Assembly: GCF_004341375.1 (NCBI RefSeq)
Contig: NZ_SLXO01000002.1
Span: forward strand, 186,001 to 250,000
Origin: Rhodothalassium salexigens DSM 2132
GTDB taxonomy: Bacteria > Pseudomonadota > Alphaproteobacteria > Sphingomonadales > Rhodothalassiaceae
Direction of reading: 5' to 3'
Length of the DNA: 64,000 nucleotides
Shown here one piece after another: positions 1 through 8,231 of this stretch. The translations under genes and the position numbers were made by a program. The notes under the pieces are model-generated. The model made no database searches. It was not told the origin of the DNA and was given only the letters and a program-made list of their open reading frames with translations. Numbering within the stretch: the stretch's first letter is position 1; the number at the start of each line of letters is the position of its first letter.

Positions 1-311
1 TCGATGCACAAGCCATCCTCGGCCGCCCAGTCGAGCCAGGTTTCGGCATAGATGGCGCCGGTCAGATGATTGTGCAGGTCGCCGCCCTTGGGCATGGCTT
101 CGAGAAACCGGCGCAGGCGCGGCCGGTCGGCGGCCTTGGCGGCCTCGAACGCTGCGGCGGCGCTGTTGGTCTCGACGCTGCCACCGGCCGCCGTCTCAGC
201 CCCCGACCCCGCAGCACAGCCGGCCAGCGCCAAGGCCCCGGCCAACACGGCGCCGAATGCCCCGCACCGGCGCCCCCAAGAGCTCGCCCCCCACATCGTG
301 CCCGTCGCCAT
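1..311 (-). CDS. Adenosine-deaminase-like lipoprotein, N-terminal part (cut by window edge)
   Basis: The visible 103 residues start with a signal peptide ending in a lipobox, LAGC, with the lipidated cysteine at residue 32. This predicts a lipoprotein anchored outside the cytoplasm. At residues 75-83 the motif KGGDLHNHL places a HxH pair at 80 and 82. This is the first zinc-ligand motif of the adenosine/AMP deaminase family, and the following AIYAETW fits family members that carry a signal peptide. The rest of the catalytic domain lies outside the window, so substrate and activity cannot be judged. The ATG at 311 has GGGAGAG just upstream, which supports this start over the second ATG at 296. 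It is the last visible gene of a minus-strand run and is separated from the next gene upstream by about 210 bases. Confidence 0.75.
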   Translation of the reverse strand, partial: MATGTMWGASSWGRRCGAFGAVLAGALALAGCAAGSGAETAAGGSVETNSAAAAFEAAKAADRPRLRRFLEAMPKGGDLHNHLTGAIYAETWLDWAAEDGLCI

Positions 312-524
312 CGCCGCTCTCCCATCGGTTATCAAGGAGCGCCCCGGCGGCCGCTCCCGGCTCCGAGCGGCTTAGCAAAGCCGGCGGCGGGAGGCCAGAG
401 CCCGGACCCCGGGCGGCAGCGATCGGGCTTCGAGCCGCCGACCGGCGCCGGCCGGGGCCAAGCGTGGCGGGCCAGGCTCGGGGTCAGGATCACGCCCGGG
501 GCCACGGCCCGGCAAGGCGGGCGG

Positions 525-1400
525 TCAGGCCGAGGCGAGCCCGGCGGGCGGGTCGGTCGACGGATCGGCGGCGGCAGGCGGTGCCGCGTCGGCGCGGGCG
601 GCGAGGATCTCGGCGCTCAGATTGTAGGACGCGGGGTTGTCCACGTCGATCGGCGCGAACCCATAGTCGAGATAGGTGGGCTCCAGCGTGGGGCCCAAAT
701 TGCGGCCGATGCGGTCGAACAACCCCTGCGCGGTCGCCCAGCGGGTCTTGTAGAGGATGAACGGCATGACCCCGAAGGCGTCGAGGATGCGCTTGTGGCG
801 CTTGCCGAACTGGCCGCCGCCTTCGAACACGCGCACCGCCTTCAAGGCGCGCTCGGTGCGCAGGCCATAGAGGTTGCAGCCCGACACCGAGATGTCGCGG
901 AACCGGTGATAGGCGATGGGTGCGCCGGGATGGTCGCGCGCAACCGCCGCCTCGGGCGCGACGCCCACGGTGATGTCGCGCTCGCTGGCCAGAAGCGCGT
1001 CGGCGAAGTCGCGCACCACGGCGGGGGTATGCAGCGCATTGTCGCCGGTGGTGATCAACAGCGGGAAGGCGTCGGCGCCGGCGGCCTCGATGGCCTCGAC
1101 CCCGGCCAGCACACTGTCGGCCAGATTGCCCCGGCTGGTGGCGGCGACCAGCCGGCCCTGGTCCATCAGCCGGGCCAGCGCCGGCACGCCGCGCAACAGC
1201 GCGCCATCCTCGATCGACACGAAGACACGGCCGACCCGTTGGCTGGCGATCAGCGTCTCGACCACCCGCTCGATCATCACCCGGCCGGCGATCGGCGCCA
1301 GACACTTGTGCGACACGCCGCACAAGGCGGCGACGCTGTCCTTGGGACCGCGCCGGCTGGCGGCCATGACCAGCGCGGTGACTTGGCCGCTCGACGCCAT
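525..1400 (-). CDS. Nucleotidyltransferase family protein (MobA/GlmU-like fold)
   Basis: This 291-residue protein has the outline of a GT-A-fold NTP transferase. A nucleotide-binding loop at residues 10-36 reads VMAASRRG, then K and LAPIAG. A later TTGDN near residue 100 carries a likely metal-binding aspartate. The usual GxGTR loop is modified to AASRRG, so the nucleotide and acceptor are uncertain. It starts two bases after the stop of the glycosyltransferase gene, which puts it third in a cassette with a sulfotransferase and a glycosyltransferase. A role in making an activated sugar or polyol head group for a surface polymer is an inference from that context. A longer in-frame reading upstream would overlap the glycosyltransferase in another frame and was rejected. 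Confidence 0.72.
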   Translation of the reverse strand: MASSGQVTALVMAASRRGPKDSVAALCGVSHKCLAPIAGRVMIERVVETLIASQRVGRVFVSIEDGALLRGVPALARLMDQGRLVAATSRGNLADSVLAGVEAIEAAGADAFPLLITTGDNALHTPAVVRDFADALLASERDITVGVAPEAAVARDHPGAPIAYHRFRDISVSGCNLYGLRTERALKAVRVFEGGGQFGKRHKRILDAFGVMPFILYKTRWATAQGLFDRIGRNLGPTLEPTYLDYGFAPIDVDNPASYNLSAEILAARADAAPPAAADPSTDPPAGLASA

Positions 1401-1402
1401 GG

Positions 1403-2158
1403 TCACGCCTCCGCCGTGGTCCAGTATCCCGACAGGATGCGCTCGCCGCGCCGCCCCTGGGCCACCTCGGCGGTTACCCGGCTGCCGATGCCGGACAGGT
1501 TGTTCCCGTGCATGCGATAGTGGAACAGCGGTTCGGGCAGATAGTGGCCGGTCCAACCGCGCGCGACCATGCGTTTCCACTTGTGATGCTTGGTGGCGAC
1601 GCGGATGGATTCGTCGAACGGCGCCACGTCGAGGAACGCCTGGGTCACCACCACGGCGGGCTCGGGCACATAGCTGAACTGGTCGAGCAGGTCGGCGTCG
1701 AACGGCGTCGACCGGCCACGGTCGATCAGTTCGCCCTGGCTGTCGATCAACAGGCAATCGGAATAGACGAAGCCGACGGCGGGGTCGGTGGCACGTTCGG
1801 CCTCCAACACGTCGATGCAGCGGCGGGCATAATTCGGCACCAACAGATCGTCGGCGTCGAGGGTGATCAGATAGTCGCCGGTCAACTGGTCCAGCACGGC
1901 GTTGATGGCGCCCAGTTTGCCGCGATTGCGGGGCAAGGCCACCAGCTTGGTGCGGGCCAGATGGCCAGCGCGGTCCAAGGCCGCCTCGATCACATCGACC
2001 GACCCGTCGGTGCTGCCGTCGTCCACAATCACCAACTCAATCGGGCCATAATCCTGCGCCAGGACGCTGTCGATGGTCTGACCGATATAGGCGGCGTAGT
2101 TGTGGTTGGGGATCAGAATCGACAGTCGTCGGCGGGATTGGGCGTTACAAACGGTCAT
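1403..2158 (-). CDS. Glycosyltransferase family 2
   Basis: This 251-residue protein is a GT-A glycosyltransferase of family 2. The N-terminal strand ILIPNHNYAAYI is followed by VDDGSTDGS at residues 45-53, the nucleotide-sugar site. DADD at residues 101-104 is the metal-binding DxD motif. No membrane segment is visible, so it probably acts at the cytoplasmic face of the membrane. Its start codon overlaps the stop of the sulfotransferase gene by four bases (ATGA), which implies translational coupling. The family is certain. Donor and acceptor sugars cannot be inferred from sequence. With its partners it most likely builds or decorates a glycan. Confidence 0.88.
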   Translation of the reverse strand: MTVCNAQSRRRLSILIPNHNYAAYIGQTIDSVLAQDYGPIELVIVDDGSTDGSVDVIEAALDRAGHLARTKLVALPRNRGKLGAINAVLDQLTGDYLITLDADDLLVPNYARRCIDVLEAERATDPAVGFVYSDCLLIDSQGELIDRGRSTPFDADLLDQFSYVPEPAVVVTQAFLDVAPFDESIRVATKHHKWKRMVARGWTGHYLPEPLFHYRMHGNNLSGIGSRVTAEVAQGRRGERILSGYWTTAEA

Positions 2159-3330
2159 AGCATGGGTCCATCGCTGGGGCTGAGGACTGCGGTCGGGGAG
2201 AACTCGGCCGCGGCGGGATACAGGTTACGGGCGTCGGCGTCCAGCCGGTTGGTCAAGTCGCCACAAATCTGGCGAATGCGGCGTACCGCGTCTTCCGGCA
2301 AGGACCGACGCTTGGCAAGGTCATCGTCTTGGAACGGCTGCGTGTTGGCATCATCCTTCGAATGGGTGTCGAACTGAGCGATCATGGTGCCCAATTGCTC
2401 GGCGGTCGGCCGATGGGCCAGGCCGCGGGCGATCACATCTTGGAACCGACTTGGTTCCTTCATCTGCCTGTAATTTAGGAACGTCAACGGCGTTGTCATC
2501 GGCGCATCGAGCGCGGCCTTGAAATAACCCCGGTAGCACTGGGCCAGATAGTCGGCGTCCGACATCGTTTCGGTGGCCGCGGCCGGCTGGCCGGTCAGAA
2601 ACGCCGCCTGGGCGGTGCCCTTGGCTTCCAGCACCGCCGTGGTCTCCTTGAACACCGAGGCGATCACCTCGACCGGATCGCGATAGAGAAACAGCGTCGG
2701 CGTCCCGGGCCAGGCGCATTCGATGGTATCGCGCACCATCACGTTCCAACTGATGAACTTGACGAACGCCCGCCGCTCATGACCGCGGCGACGCCGGGTC
2801 ATCAGCCGCACCAGGGTGCGCAGGCGCGCCGGTGTCGCCGGATCAGAGAGCAGATCACCGCGCCAGTCGTCGCACTGGGCGGCCCAGAAGCCGCGCTGAA
2901 GCGGCCCGCCCTGGGTGATCATCACGGTGTCGTCGAGCCTGGCCAACGCCTTGGACAGAAGCGTCGAGCCGCAGCGCGACACGTGCAGGATCAAGCCCTG
3001 CGGGTCGAGCCCGTCGCGGCCCACCCCCGGCTGGTCGAGCAAGCTCAAATCGGTGACGAACCGCTCGCCCACCAGGCCGCCGCGGGCCAGATGGTCCAGC
3101 GTATACATGAACTGCCATTCGCGGAACGGATGGGTCCCCAGGTCGGCGACATAGAGCAGCCCCCGGCCCACGCCGCCGGTCGGCCGCACCGCCACCGGCA
3201 CCAGCCCCGGAACGACCTCGAACCGCTGGGCCGCGGCCGCAGGGGGCAACCATGTCTCGGTGATGCCGGGCAGCAGGGTTTCGACAACCCGGTGGTCCGG
3301 TTGGGCGTAAAGGGCTGTCACGAAAGACAC
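2155..3330 (-). CDS. Sulfotransferase family protein with an extra N-terminal domain
   Basis: The 391-residue product has the PAPS-binding signature of sulfotransferases. HVSRCGSTLLSKAL at residues 116-129 is the 5-prime-phosphosulfate loop, and LFLYRDPVEVIASVF near 213-227 is the 3-prime-phosphate region with the conserved Arg and Ser. About 110 residues before the loop form a separate domain that I do not recognise; it contains FREWQFMYTLDHL. The start is a GTG, with a TATAAT box only eight bases upstream, so the message may be leaderless. It is the first gene of a coupled cassette with a glycosyltransferase and a nucleotidyltransferase. Transfer of sulfate to a glycan is plausible but inferred; small-molecule or peptide acceptors are alternatives. 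Confidence 0.8.
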   Translation of the reverse strand: MSFVTALYAQPDHRVVETLLPGITETWLPPAAAAQRFEVVPGLVPVAVRPTGGVGRGLLYVADLGTHPFREWQFMYTLDHLARGGLVGERFVTDLSLLDQPGVGRDGLDPQGLILHVSRCGSTLLSKALARLDDTVMITQGGPLQRGFWAAQCDDWRGDLLSDPATPARLRTLVRLMTRRRRGHERRAFVKFISWNVMVRDTIECAWPGTPTLFLYRDPVEVIASVFKETTAVLEAKGTAQAAFLTGQPAAATETMSDADYLAQCYRGYFKAALDAPMTTPLTFLNYRQMKEPSRFQDVIARGLAHRPTAEQLGTMIAQFDTHSKDDANTQPFQDDDLAKRRSLPEDAVRRIRQICGDLTNRLDADARNLYPAAAEFSPTAVLSPSDGPML

Positions 3331-3338
3331 CTGTGCCT

Positions 3339-3344
3339 ATTATA
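3339..3344 (-). promoter_or_regulatory. Perfect -10 box adjoining the sulfotransferase start codon
   Basis: On the minus strand the sequence TATAAT is followed by eight bases and then the GTG start of the sulfotransferase gene. Transcription would begin within about two bases of the start codon. The -35 position (about 3362-3367) has only a poor match, CCGTTT, and lies inside the terminator hairpin of the preceding operon. Either the promoter is activator-dependent or the box is fortuitous, since it sits in the T-rich tail of that terminator. Confidence 0.4.
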
Positions 3345-3377
3345 AAACCAAACGACCGGGAAAACGGCCCCGGTCGT
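3345..3377 (-). terminator. Rho-independent terminator of the coaD-cyclophilin-DUF885 operon
   Basis: Read on the minus strand, a nine-base GC-rich stem (ACGACCGGG pairing with CCCGGTCGT, eight-base loop) spans 3352-3377. It is followed at once by TTTGGTTTTAT. It lies about 65 bases beyond the stop codon of the DUF885 gene, the expected place for an intrinsic terminator. Confidence 0.75.
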
Positions 3378-3440
3378 CCGGTTGCATACGACATTTCCGT
3401 GACAAGGTAAACGCCCGGTTACACCCTGGCGCGGCCCCGG

Positions 3441-5360
3441 TTAAGGCTTATGAGCGTCGATATGGGCGGCGATCTGGCGATCGAGCATCGGCAGGGTCAC
3501 CGCGCCTTCGGCGAGCACCGCGTCGTGGAACGCGCGCCGGTCGAACGCCGCGCCCAACGCCGCCTCGGCCTTGTCGCGCAACGCCACGATGCGCATCTCG
3601 CCCAGCTTGTAGGCCAGCGCCTGGCCGGGCCAGGAGATATAGCGATCCACCTCGGTGCGAATATTGTGCTCGGCCAGCGCCGAGTTTTCGCGGAAGAAGC
3701 GCACCGCGCGCTCGCGGCTCCAGCCCATGGCGTGGATGCCGGTGTCGACCACCAAGCGCCCGGCGCGCCACATCTCGTAGGTCAGCCGGCCGAAGCGCTC
3801 ATAGGGCGTGGTATACAATCCCATCTCCTCGCCCAGGCGCTCCGAATACAGGCCCCAGCCCTCACTGAACGCCGACAGGCCGATATAACGGCGGAATGCC
3901 GGCAGGTCGTCGCGCTCCAATTGCAGGGCGATCTGGAAATGGTGGCCCGGCACGCCCTCGTGCAGCGCCAGCGCCGGCAGATTGTAGAGCGGGCGCTGGG
4001 CCAGATTGTGAGTGTTGACCATAAACAGCCCGCCGCGCTGGCCCGGGATCGGCGGCCAATAGCGCCCGCTGGTGTAATTGGGCGCGATGGCGGCGGGGAC
4101 CGCGCGCACGCCATAGGGGGTGCGCGGCATGGTGGCGAAGAAGGCCGGCAGTTTCTCGTCGATGCGCTTGGCGATCCAGGCGGCCTGTTTCAACAGCGCC
4201 TCGGGCGTCTCGGCATAGAAGCGCGGGTCGCTCCGCAACCGGTCGACGAACGCCTGGAAGCCGCCCTCAAACCCGACCTCGTCGATGATCGCCTCCATCC
4301 GCGCGCGGATGCGGGCGACCTCGTCCAGGCCCATCTGGTGGATCGCCCGGGCGTCCAGGTCCAGCGTCGTGTAGTGGCGGATCTGGGCCTGATAATAGGC
4401 GTCGCCCTCGGGCTGGTCGCTGGCGCCGAGGCTGGTGCGCGCCTCGGGCATGTACGTTTCGGTAAAGAACCGATGCAGCGTGGCGAACGCCGGCAGCACC
4501 GTCTCGGTCAACAGCCGCCGCCCCCGATCCCGCAGCCGCGCGGCGTCGGCCGCGGCGATGGCCTCGGGCATGGCCTCGAACGGCGCGAAGAAGGCGCTGT
4601 CCTCGGCACGCGTAACGGCGAGCGCGGCGAAGCTCGGCGCCACCTGGTCGAGGATCGCGCGCGGCTGGGTGAAGCCGTCGGCCAGCCCCTGGGCCATGTT
4701 GGCGCGGTGCTGGTCCAGATAGCGCGGCATGGCGGCCAGCCGGTCGAGATAGGCCTCATAGTCGGCCACGGTCTCGAACGGCGTCGCCTCGACCACGAAG
4801 CTCAGCCGGGTGTGGAAACCGCTGTCGCTCAGGAACGGCATGCGCCAGGTCTTGAAGCGCTGCTCACTCAGCCGGCGGTCGAGCACATAGGCGAACAGGT
4901 CGGCATTGATCCGGTCGGCGGGCGACAAGGCGGCGCGGTCGATGGCCGCCAGCCGGTCGCGAAGCCTGCGCGCTTGGGCGGCGGCGCGCGCGTGCGCCTC
5001 GGGCGACGCATCGGGCAGCCGGTCATTGTAGCGACGCACGCCGACCCGGGTGGCGAACAGCGGGTCGCGGGCCAGCCGGGCCGCCCACGCCTCGTCGAAC
5101 AGCGCGTGCAACGCCGCCCCGGCGCTGCGGACGCCCGCGTCCTGGCTGGTGGCGTCGGGCCGGCTGTCGGGGCCTGCTTCGGGGCGCGCTTCGGGGCCGG
5201 TTTGTTGGTCGCTTGCCTGGGCCAAGGCCGCCGGTGCCACCATCACGCCCGAGGCCAGCAGCCCCGATGCCGCGAGGACGAGCCCCAGGCTGGCCGGCCG
5301 CCAACGCCGTCCCAAAGACCGCCCCAAAGACGCCCCTGGGCGCGGGCCGCGACCGATCAC
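3441..5360 (-). CDS. DUF885 family exported peptidase
   Basis: The 639-residue protein starts with a twin-arginine-containing, hydrophobic leader (about residues 1-48, ending APAALAQA), so export is predicted. The diagnostic motif of the DUF885 family, ALHEGVPGHHFQ, is near residues 464-475, with a downstream SEGWGLYSE that supplies a further acidic residue. These fit a zinc metallopeptidase of the HExxH type, here HEGVPGHH. About 40 residues rich in Pro, Asp and Gln separate leader and domain. Its start overlaps the stop of the cyclophilin gene by four bases, so the two are likely co-translated, and it ends in front of a strong terminator. The physiological substrate is unknown. Confidence 0.85.
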   Translation of the reverse strand: MIGRGPRPGASLGRSLGRRWRPASLGLVLAASGLLASGVMVAPAALAQASDQQTGPEARPEAGPDSRPDATSQDAGVRSAGAALHALFDEAWAARLARDPLFATRVGVRRYNDRLPDASPEAHARAAAQARRLRDRLAAIDRAALSPADRINADLFAYVLDRRLSEQRFKTWRMPFLSDSGFHTRLSFVVEATPFETVADYEAYLDRLAAMPRYLDQHRANMAQGLADGFTQPRAILDQVAPSFAALAVTRAEDSAFFAPFEAMPEAIAAADAARLRDRGRRLLTETVLPAFATLHRFFTETYMPEARTSLGASDQPEGDAYYQAQIRHYTTLDLDARAIHQMGLDEVARIRARMEAIIDEVGFEGGFQAFVDRLRSDPRFYAETPEALLKQAAWIAKRIDEKLPAFFATMPRTPYGVRAVPAAIAPNYTSGRYWPPIPGQRGGLFMVNTHNLAQRPLYNLPALALHEGVPGHHFQIALQLERDDLPAFRRYIGLSAFSEGWGLYSERLGEEMGLYTTPYERFGRLTYEMWRAGRLVVDTGIHAMGWSRERAVRFFRENSALAEHNIRTEVDRYISWPGQALAYKLGEMRIVALRDKAEAALGAAFDRRAFHDAVLAEGAVTLPMLDRQIAAHIDAHKP

Positions 5361-5950
5361 GGGCCGGGGTCCTGGGCGTCGGGGGCGTCGTCGGTCACGT
5401 CGGCGGCGACGCGCACGCGCACCATGGGCGTGGGCTCGGCCGGCGGTTCGCCGACCGCGATCTTGTCGACCGCGCGCATGCCGTCGAGCACCCGGCCCCA
5501 GACGGTATACTTGCCGTCCAGGCTCGGATTGGGCTGGAACATGATGAAAAACTGGCTGTTGGCCGAATGGGGGTCGCCCGCGCGCGCCATCGACGCGGTG
5601 CCGCGCAGGTGGCGCTTGTCGTTGAACTCGGCCTGCAAGTCGGGCAGATCGCTGCCGCCGGCGCCGGTGCCCTGCGGGTCGCCGCCCTGGGCCATGAAGC
5701 CCGGGATCACCCGGTGGAAGATCAGACCGTCATAGAAGCCCTGCCGGGCCAGGGTCTTGATCCGCGCCACATGGTTGGGCGCCACATCCGGGAACATTTC
5801 GATCACCACGCGGCCGTGCGGCAGGTCGATCAAGAGCAGGTTTTCAGGATCGATCTCGGTTGTGTCCTGGGCGTCCGCCGGCGCGGTCACCGCGCCCGAG
5901 GTCACGCCGAGCGCGGCCAGCGCGCCCAGAATCCAGCGACGTATCATCAT
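5357..5950 (-). CDS. Peptidyl-prolyl cis-trans isomerase, cyclophilin type, exported
   Basis: This 197-residue protein has a cleavable signal peptide (residues 1-28, ending ADAQ) and one cyclophilin domain. The core motifs are visible: FHRVIPGFMAQGGD holds the catalytic arginine, and NSQFFIMF and the conserved aromatic at YTVWGRV complete the pocket. It should catalyse proline isomerisation during folding of periplasmic proteins. A short acidic Asp/Pro tail follows the domain. Its gene overlaps coaD upstream and the DUF885 peptidase downstream by four bases each, so the three form one operon. A cyclophilin beside coaD is a familiar alphaproteobacterial arrangement. Confidence 0.93.
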   Translation of the reverse strand: MMIRRWILGALAALGVTSGAVTAPADAQDTTEIDPENLLLIDLPHGRVVIEMFPDVAPNHVARIKTLARQGFYDGLIFHRVIPGFMAQGGDPQGTGAGGSDLPDLQAEFNDKRHLRGTASMARAGDPHSANSQFFIMFQPNPSLDGKYTVWGRVLDGMRAVDKIAVGEPPAEPTPMVRVRVAADVTDDAPDAQDPGP

Positions 5951-6462
5951 GCCTTGTCCTCTACTTTCGCCCGCAACGCATCGGCCACCAAGGGCGGAAT
6001 GAAACCGTCGATCGACCCGCCATAATGGGCGATCTCCTTGACCAGCTTGGACGCGATGGGCTGATATTTGGCGTCGGCCATGAGAAACACCGTCTCGATA
6101 TTGGGGTTGAGCTGGGTGTTCATGCCCGCCATCTGGAATTCGTATTCGAAATCGGAAACCGCGCGCAAGCCGCGGATGATGATGTGCGCGCCCACCTTCT
6201 CGGCGATGTGCATCAACAATTCGTCGAACGCGACCACCTCGATCTCGGCGCCGGCCTTTTCGGCCAGCGGCGCGGTCTCTCGCTCGACCATGGCGCAGCG
6301 CTCCTCCAGGCTGAACAGCGGCTGCTTGCCCGGATTGGTGGCCACACCCATGACCAGGCGGTCGACCAGCTTGAGGCCGCGGCGGACGATATCCAGATGC
6401 CCGTAGGTGATGGGATCGAAGGTGCCGGGATACAGTCCCACCTTCGGTGCGATCTCGGTCAT
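5947..6462 (-). CDS. coaD: Phosphopantetheine adenylyltransferase
   Basis: The 171-residue product is CoaD, which transfers AMP from ATP to 4-phosphopantetheine to make dephospho-CoA. It begins with VGLYPGTFDPITYGHLDI, the nucleotidyltransferase HxGH motif (here YGHL). IIRGLRAVSDFEYE in the middle contributes the substrate-binding Arg, and a C-terminal YQPIASKLVKEIA carries the second nucleotide-binding stretch. Length is normal for the family. The ATG at 6462 is chosen because the family motif begins eight residues later and a GGGGA lies upstream; the open frame continues further but encodes nothing conserved. It is the first gene of the operon that continues with the cyclophilin. Confidence 0.97.
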   Translation of the reverse strand: MTEIAPKVGLYPGTFDPITYGHLDIVRRGLKLVDRLVMGVATNPGKQPLFSLEERCAMVERETAPLAEKAGAEIEVVAFDELLMHIAEKVGAHIIIRGLRAVSDFEYEFQMAGMNTQLNPNIETVFLMADAKYQPIASKLVKEIAHYGGSIDGFIPPLVADALRAKVEDKA

Positions 6463-6667
6463 GGGGGTCCCCTTCGGCCGGTCGGATCGGTGCGCGACAG
6501 CTTTAGTCAATTCCCCGCCGCTGACAAGGGTGCGAATGCCGCCAATGCCAATCCGGTCAGAGACTTGGCCACGCCGCCAGGGCGCCGGACAGAGCTGGCG
6601 ACAGGCTTGGCGACAGCGGCGCGACACGCCGGACCATCGACGCCGCGCGCTTCAAGGCGCCGGACGG

Positions 6668-8023
6668 TCAGGTCGCCGAGACGCCCAGATCCGACACCAG
6701 CCCCGCTGGCACCGCCGCCGCCAAAGCGTCGCCCGTCCCGCGCAGCGCCGCCCGGGTCAATTGCTTGCCCTCCTCCACCGCCGGCTGGTCGAACGGATCG
6801 ACCGCGATCAGATGCGCCGTGATCACCGTTTCCAACATGAAGTGCATCATCAGCGCGCCGAGCGTCTCGGCGTCCACCCGGTCGATGGTCAGCACGCGCA
6901 CCGGTCGGCCGCGACGCACCAACGCTTCGGCGGTGGCGTCGGCCTCGGCGTCCACCAAGTCGCCGATGGTGCGCCCGGACAGATAGTCGAGCCGGCCCTC
7001 CCCGGCGCCAGCGGTCAGCGCCGGCGCCACGCGCGGACCGGTGCCCGCGGTCACCGGCTTGACCAGCGAGATCAGCTTGTCGCCCGGACCGTCCAGATAA
7101 AGCTGCAACTGGCTGTGCTGGTCTACCGGACCGAGGGCGGCCACCGGCGTGCTGCCGAGCCCCCGCTTGCCCAGGCTTTCGGCCCAAAGCTGCGCCCACC
7201 AGCGGGTAAAAGGCGCCAGCCGGTCGTCATAGGCCAGCAGAACCGCGATTGCGGCACCGGCCGCCTCGCCCGCCACATGGCCCAGCACCGCCGCCTCGGC
7301 CGCCGGCACATGGGCCGGATCGGCGCCGGGAGCGAGCGCCTGGTCGACCACCCGCCCTGCGCCGCGGCGCAGGGCGGCGATGTCGAAGCCCGCCAACAGC
7401 GCCGGCAACGCGCCGACCACCGACATCACCGAATAGCGCCCGCCCAGGTCCGGGTCGTGGTCGAGCGTCGCCACCCCCCATTGGCCGGCCAGACGGCGCA
7501 GCGGACTGCCGCCCGGTTCGCTGACCAGGGTAAAGGCCTGCGCCGCGCGCGTCGGGCCCAGTGCGGCCGACACCGCCTCGAACGCGGTCAGCGTCTGCGC
7601 CACCGTCTCGGCGGTGCCGCCGGACTTGGACACGGCGATGAAATGGGTGCGCGCCGGGTCCAGGTCGCGCAGCACCGCGTCCATGAGCGTGGCCCCCAGA
7701 TTGTCCGGTACGTGCACGCGCAAGCCCGACGACGCGCCGAGCGTCGGCCCGTCGAGCGCCAGCAACGCCCGCGTGCCCAGGCTCGACCCGCCGGTGCCCA
7801 ACACCACCACGTCGCCCACGCCCGACGCCCGGATCGCCTCGGCCCGCGCCTCGATGGCGGGCAGGTCGTCGGTGCGCGCGGGTAAACACAGATAAGGGCG
7901 GCGGTCGTCGTCGCGCTGGCGGCGCAGCGCGTCGAGGGCCTCTTGGGCGCGCTCGCGGCCGGCGTCGATGGCCAGGGCCAGTTCGGCGGCCCGAGCCCAG
8001 CGGATGGTCTGGCGGTACAGCAT
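6668..8023 (-). CDS. pgi: Glucose-6-phosphate isomerase, short form
   Basis: The 451-residue protein is a phosphoglucose isomerase converting glucose-6-phosphate and fructose-6-phosphate. The SIS-domain motifs are present: VLGTGGSSLGTRAL near 75, SKSGGTAET near 137 and the C-terminal VEEGKQLTRAAL containing the catalytic lysine. It is about 100 residues shorter than the enterobacterial enzyme and resembles the compact bacterial type. The fructose-6-phosphate it makes would feed GlmS and GlmM encoded elsewhere in this window. The start at 8023 has a good GAGGGA box; the longer open frame upstream is unlikely. A large intergenic gap with a terminator separates it from clpA. Confidence 0.9.
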   Translation of the reverse strand: MLYRQTIRWARAAELALAIDAGRERAQEALDALRRQRDDDRRPYLCLPARTDDLPAIEARAEAIRASGVGDVVVLGTGGSSLGTRALLALDGPTLGASSGLRVHVPDNLGATLMDAVLRDLDPARTHFIAVSKSGGTAETVAQTLTAFEAVSAALGPTRAAQAFTLVSEPGGSPLRRLAGQWGVATLDHDPDLGGRYSVMSVVGALPALLAGFDIAALRRGAGRVVDQALAPGADPAHVPAAEAAVLGHVAGEAAGAAIAVLLAYDDRLAPFTRWWAQLWAESLGKRGLGSTPVAALGPVDQHSQLQLYLDGPGDKLISLVKPVTAGTGPRVAPALTAGAGEGRLDYLSGRTIGDLVDAEADATAEALVRRGRPVRVLTIDRVDAETLGALMMHFMLETVITAHLIAVDPFDQPAVEEGKQLTRAALRGTGDALAAAVPAGLVSDLGVSAT

Positions 8024-8130
8024 GGCGTCCCTCGATGCGATGCGCGGCCCGAGCCGCGGTCCTGTCCCACAATGCGCCGACCACCGGGTTAGACCACGGC
8101 CGGCGGATTGGGACAAGCGCGCCGATGCTG

Positions 8131-8167
8131 CAAATGCGAAACCCCGCCCGGACGGCGCCGGGCGGGG
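8131..8167 (-). terminator. Intrinsic terminator of clpA
   Basis: A perfect ten-base stem (CCCCGCCCGG with CCGGGCGGGG, six-base loop) spans 8142-8167. On the minus strand it is followed by TTTCGCATTTG. It lies between the clpA stop at 8232 and the pgi start at 8023, so it isolates clpSA transcription from pgi. Confidence 0.72.
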
Positions 8168-8231
8168 CGGCCTCGCGATGGCCGCGCCGACCGGTCCGGT
8201 CGACGAGGCCATCGTTCAGGCGGTTTGGCGG

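Noticed and set aside
3450-5735. A 761-codon open frame on the plus strand
   Set aside because: It is antisense to the DUF885 and cyclophilin genes. Long antisense frames are expected at this GC content, and its product is Arg/His/Gln-rich without any motif.
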